This document shows, piece after piece, positions 62,181 to 64,000 of a stretch of DNA of 64,000 bases. The notes beneath the pieces were generated by a model. The model ran no database searches and had not been told where the DNA came from. It saw nothing but the letters and a program-made list of their open reading frames with translations. Location of the stretch: NCBI RefSeq assembly GCF_021130785.1, contig NC_060208.1, forward strand, positions 52,553,501 to 52,617,500. The letters are read 5' to 3'. Each line of letters opens with the position of its first letter. Position 1 is the stretch's first letter. Made by a program: the position numbers and the translations under genes. Source of the DNA: Homalodisca vitripennis (Eukaryota > Arthropoda > Insecta > Hemiptera > Cicadellidae).

Positions 62181-62749
62181 TTTGCGACGTCACGTAGCCT
62201 ATTGTCAGTAATGTCTACTATCTCTGGGTTCTCTTCGCGTCCCCAAGCCTAAAAGCGCGTTTCATCACAAAAAGTATTAAATTTATGATTTTATGCTTAC
62301 TACAAGCAGTCTCAACAATAAGAAAGTACTATTACAATGTAACAACTACCTAAAACGTCATGTATTTATGATGCAGCAACAACATTTTTCCTGTATTGTG
62401 ATAAGTTAAACTTACATTTTATTATCATATTTCCTTATCTAACACAATTGGTATAATCCTCAGTCCCCTTAATTATTACGCCATTTTGCCTTGGGTTTTG
62501 CCTTTTCAATCTTTATAACCAAGGCAAATATTAAATAAATGCTAATACAATTTTAACAATACATAGTAAACCAAATATCTTGATGTACATATAAAATTGT
62601 TATGTGTGCACGAAAATAAGTTATAATTGTGATAGTTATTACATTCACAAAGGAAATAAATGTATAAAAGTCGTGTTGAAAACAAAAATTTCCGCATGTA
62701 CAGGCCAAGAAATTCTGTTTTCCTCGGCCCGAAGTTGCGCAATAGCCCA
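62181..62749. other. Intron sequence without recognised features
   Basis: AT-rich; overlapping short frames only. Confidence 0.4.
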
Positions 62750-62945
62750 CTGATCATGTGCAGTGGAGGGGGAAGTTACGTGCTCCCCTCCGCCGACGCC
62801 CGCCCTCTTTGCCAGCCGAGGTCTCGTCTACGAGGGGACGATGCCTTAGCACTCCCTGGAAAAAGGAAAAGCATCCCCCCTGGGCTCTGACGTCACGACT
62901 GGGGAGTGCTTATTCAGTGCACGGACACGGTTAAAGCACTCAATT
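62750..62945 (+). repeat. GC-rich patch related to the sequence at the window end
   Basis: Strongly GC-rich relative to its flanks (cgccgacgcccgccctcttt). Its right part, cgtcacgactggggagtgct and tattcagtgcac, resembles cgtcacgagcg...gggggtgcttaatcagacgcac at 63942-63990. Probably part of an unidentified transposon. The open frame across it has no domain. Confidence 0.4.
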
Positions 62946-63879
62946 AGTACTCCTCAGTATTAATATTTCCCAGTTATTGCATACATTCAAGACTAATGCA
63001 TTACTGCTTCAATAGAGCAACCAAAGTATTTAACACCAATGTCACAAAGGACTACCGGTTTTCTGTTATTTTCCATCATTAATGTTATGAAATCAAACAT
63101 TTTGAGGATTGGAGTATTCCTAATTAATACACTTTAAACAAATAACTAGATATAAAATATTTTTATTTATTTTAAGAGTATACATTTTAATTTCTTAACT
63201 ACCCAATGCCATTATATACCTCTAATCCACGTTTTGATTTCAGTTGTTGAGTTATGATTAATTTATTTTTTATAAGAGCATTTAAAATATTAATTCTTAT
63301 CTATAAAGATAGTGTATTAATAAAACTAGTTAATTGGCACGATAATGTTTAGCTGTACGGTAATATATGTTTCAAAATCGGTACACAAAAAATCTAAAAT
63401 GTAAAATTCGGTAGATATGAAAGTAGTCATTTTGACAGCTAGAAAATAACTTTTAAAATGTATAATTATTCACGTGTTAAAAGGAACATGTAGGATATAA
63501 ACTATTTTTGACAAACAAAATCCAGCCTGTTAGGTTTTCTATTGCCTAAACCTCCGATATATGTTCTAAAAACCTTTTTAAGCATATAAATAAATTAGAT
63601 ATTACTGAAGGCCAATAAAACTAACATTTTAGCTAATGTGTTATTTTAGATTAAATGCGGACATTTTAAGGGATAACAGCTTTTCGTGTTCATAGAGCTG
63701 TCATCGAAATAAAAATTAGTGACAATTGACTTGCAGTTGTTTCCTTGTAGATTTAGTTCGTGAAATGTCTAAACTCCGCTAATACTTCGTTGTTCATACG
63801 TGCATTACGAACTAATCTTACATTGAAAACTGTTTTCACCAAAAGTAATTATGTTCTTGGTGAAAACTGTACTGAAATT
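62946..63879. other. Intron sequence without recognised features
   Basis: AT-rich. A small hairpin, tgttttcaccaa / ttggtgaaaact, lies at 63831-63868. Confidence 0.45.
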
Positions 63880-64000
63880 ATGTAATAGGTGGACACGGGC
63901 ACTGTGTTGATTTAGAACCCCCTTCTGTGATGTCAAATTGGCGTCACGAGCGAGAGGGTGCTATACCAGGGGGTGCTTAATCAGACGCACCATCTAGGAA
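63880..64000 (+). repeat. GC-richer repeat end, cut by the window edge
   Basis: Contains ggcgtcacgagcgagagggt and ggggtgcttaatcagacgca, related to the patch at 62750-62945. Confidence 0.35.

Larger units (their letters stand above)
46030..64000 (+). other. Ca-alpha1T: Intron downstream of exon B, continuing past the window
   Basis: The donor is GTAAGT at 46030-46035. I looked for the continuation (S4-S5 linker, MRILVTLLLDTLPM-like) and did not find it, so the intron is at least 18 kb. Confidence 0.75.

Noticed and set aside
62660..62890. 76-codon frame through a GC-rich patch
   Set aside because: Open only because GC-rich DNA has few stops; no domain and antisense frames overlap.

Overview
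This window is arthropod, most likely insect, nuclear DNA: AT-rich, intron-dominated and full of decayed transposons and microsatellites. The only conserved host coding sequence I can support is two short plus-strand exons of a T-type (low-voltage-activated) calcium channel alpha-1 subunit. Exon A (787-920) encodes the S2-S3 part of the domain I voltage sensor. Exon B (45932-46029) encodes the end of S3, the S3-S4 loop and the arginine-rich S4. Both have canonical AG/GT borders, and their reading phases join exactly across one intron of about 45 kb. The rest of the gene lies outside the window; the next exon (start of the S4-S5 linker) was not found before position 64000.

Layout. 1-786: upstream intron. 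921-45931: giant intron. It holds a tRNA-derived SINE in two copies (about 2.4 and 17.5 kb), a mariner-type MITE (6560-7255), a PIF/Harbinger-type element with a relic MADF domain (8000-8711), a hAT-like end (9777), several unclassified repeat families present in two to four copies, two foldback elements (14.4 and 17.8 kb), a decayed non-LTR retrotransposon (23.4-24.7 kb), a cryptic 31-39 bp-period minisatellite of about 1.4 kb (25.2-26.6 kb), and a young but internally deleted Ty3/Gypsy-type LTR retrotransposon on the minus strand (28382-33748). Next to it are minus-strand, exon-like fragments of an unidentified protein (33.9-34.9 kb). 46030-64000: a second large intron with a diverged tandem duplication (46.6-47.1 kb), a LINE/SINE-type fragment (about 50 kb), two copies of a GGAAAT hairpin motif and GC-rich patches near the right end.

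How it works together: nothing points to an operon or a new enzymatic system. The biology is one neuronal ion-channel gene whose intron has grown by transposon insertion and tandem-repeat expansion. The two LTRs of the retrotransposon differ mostly by one-base indels, so many of its frameshifts may be consensus errors of the assembly rather than biological damage. The most interesting unexplained structures are the cryptic minisatellite, the possible nested gene with a duplicated exon, the paired hairpin-bearing repeats at 19.1 and 40.6 kb, and a perfect 38-bp palindrome at 37.34 kb. All alignments here were done by eye; no database search was possible.
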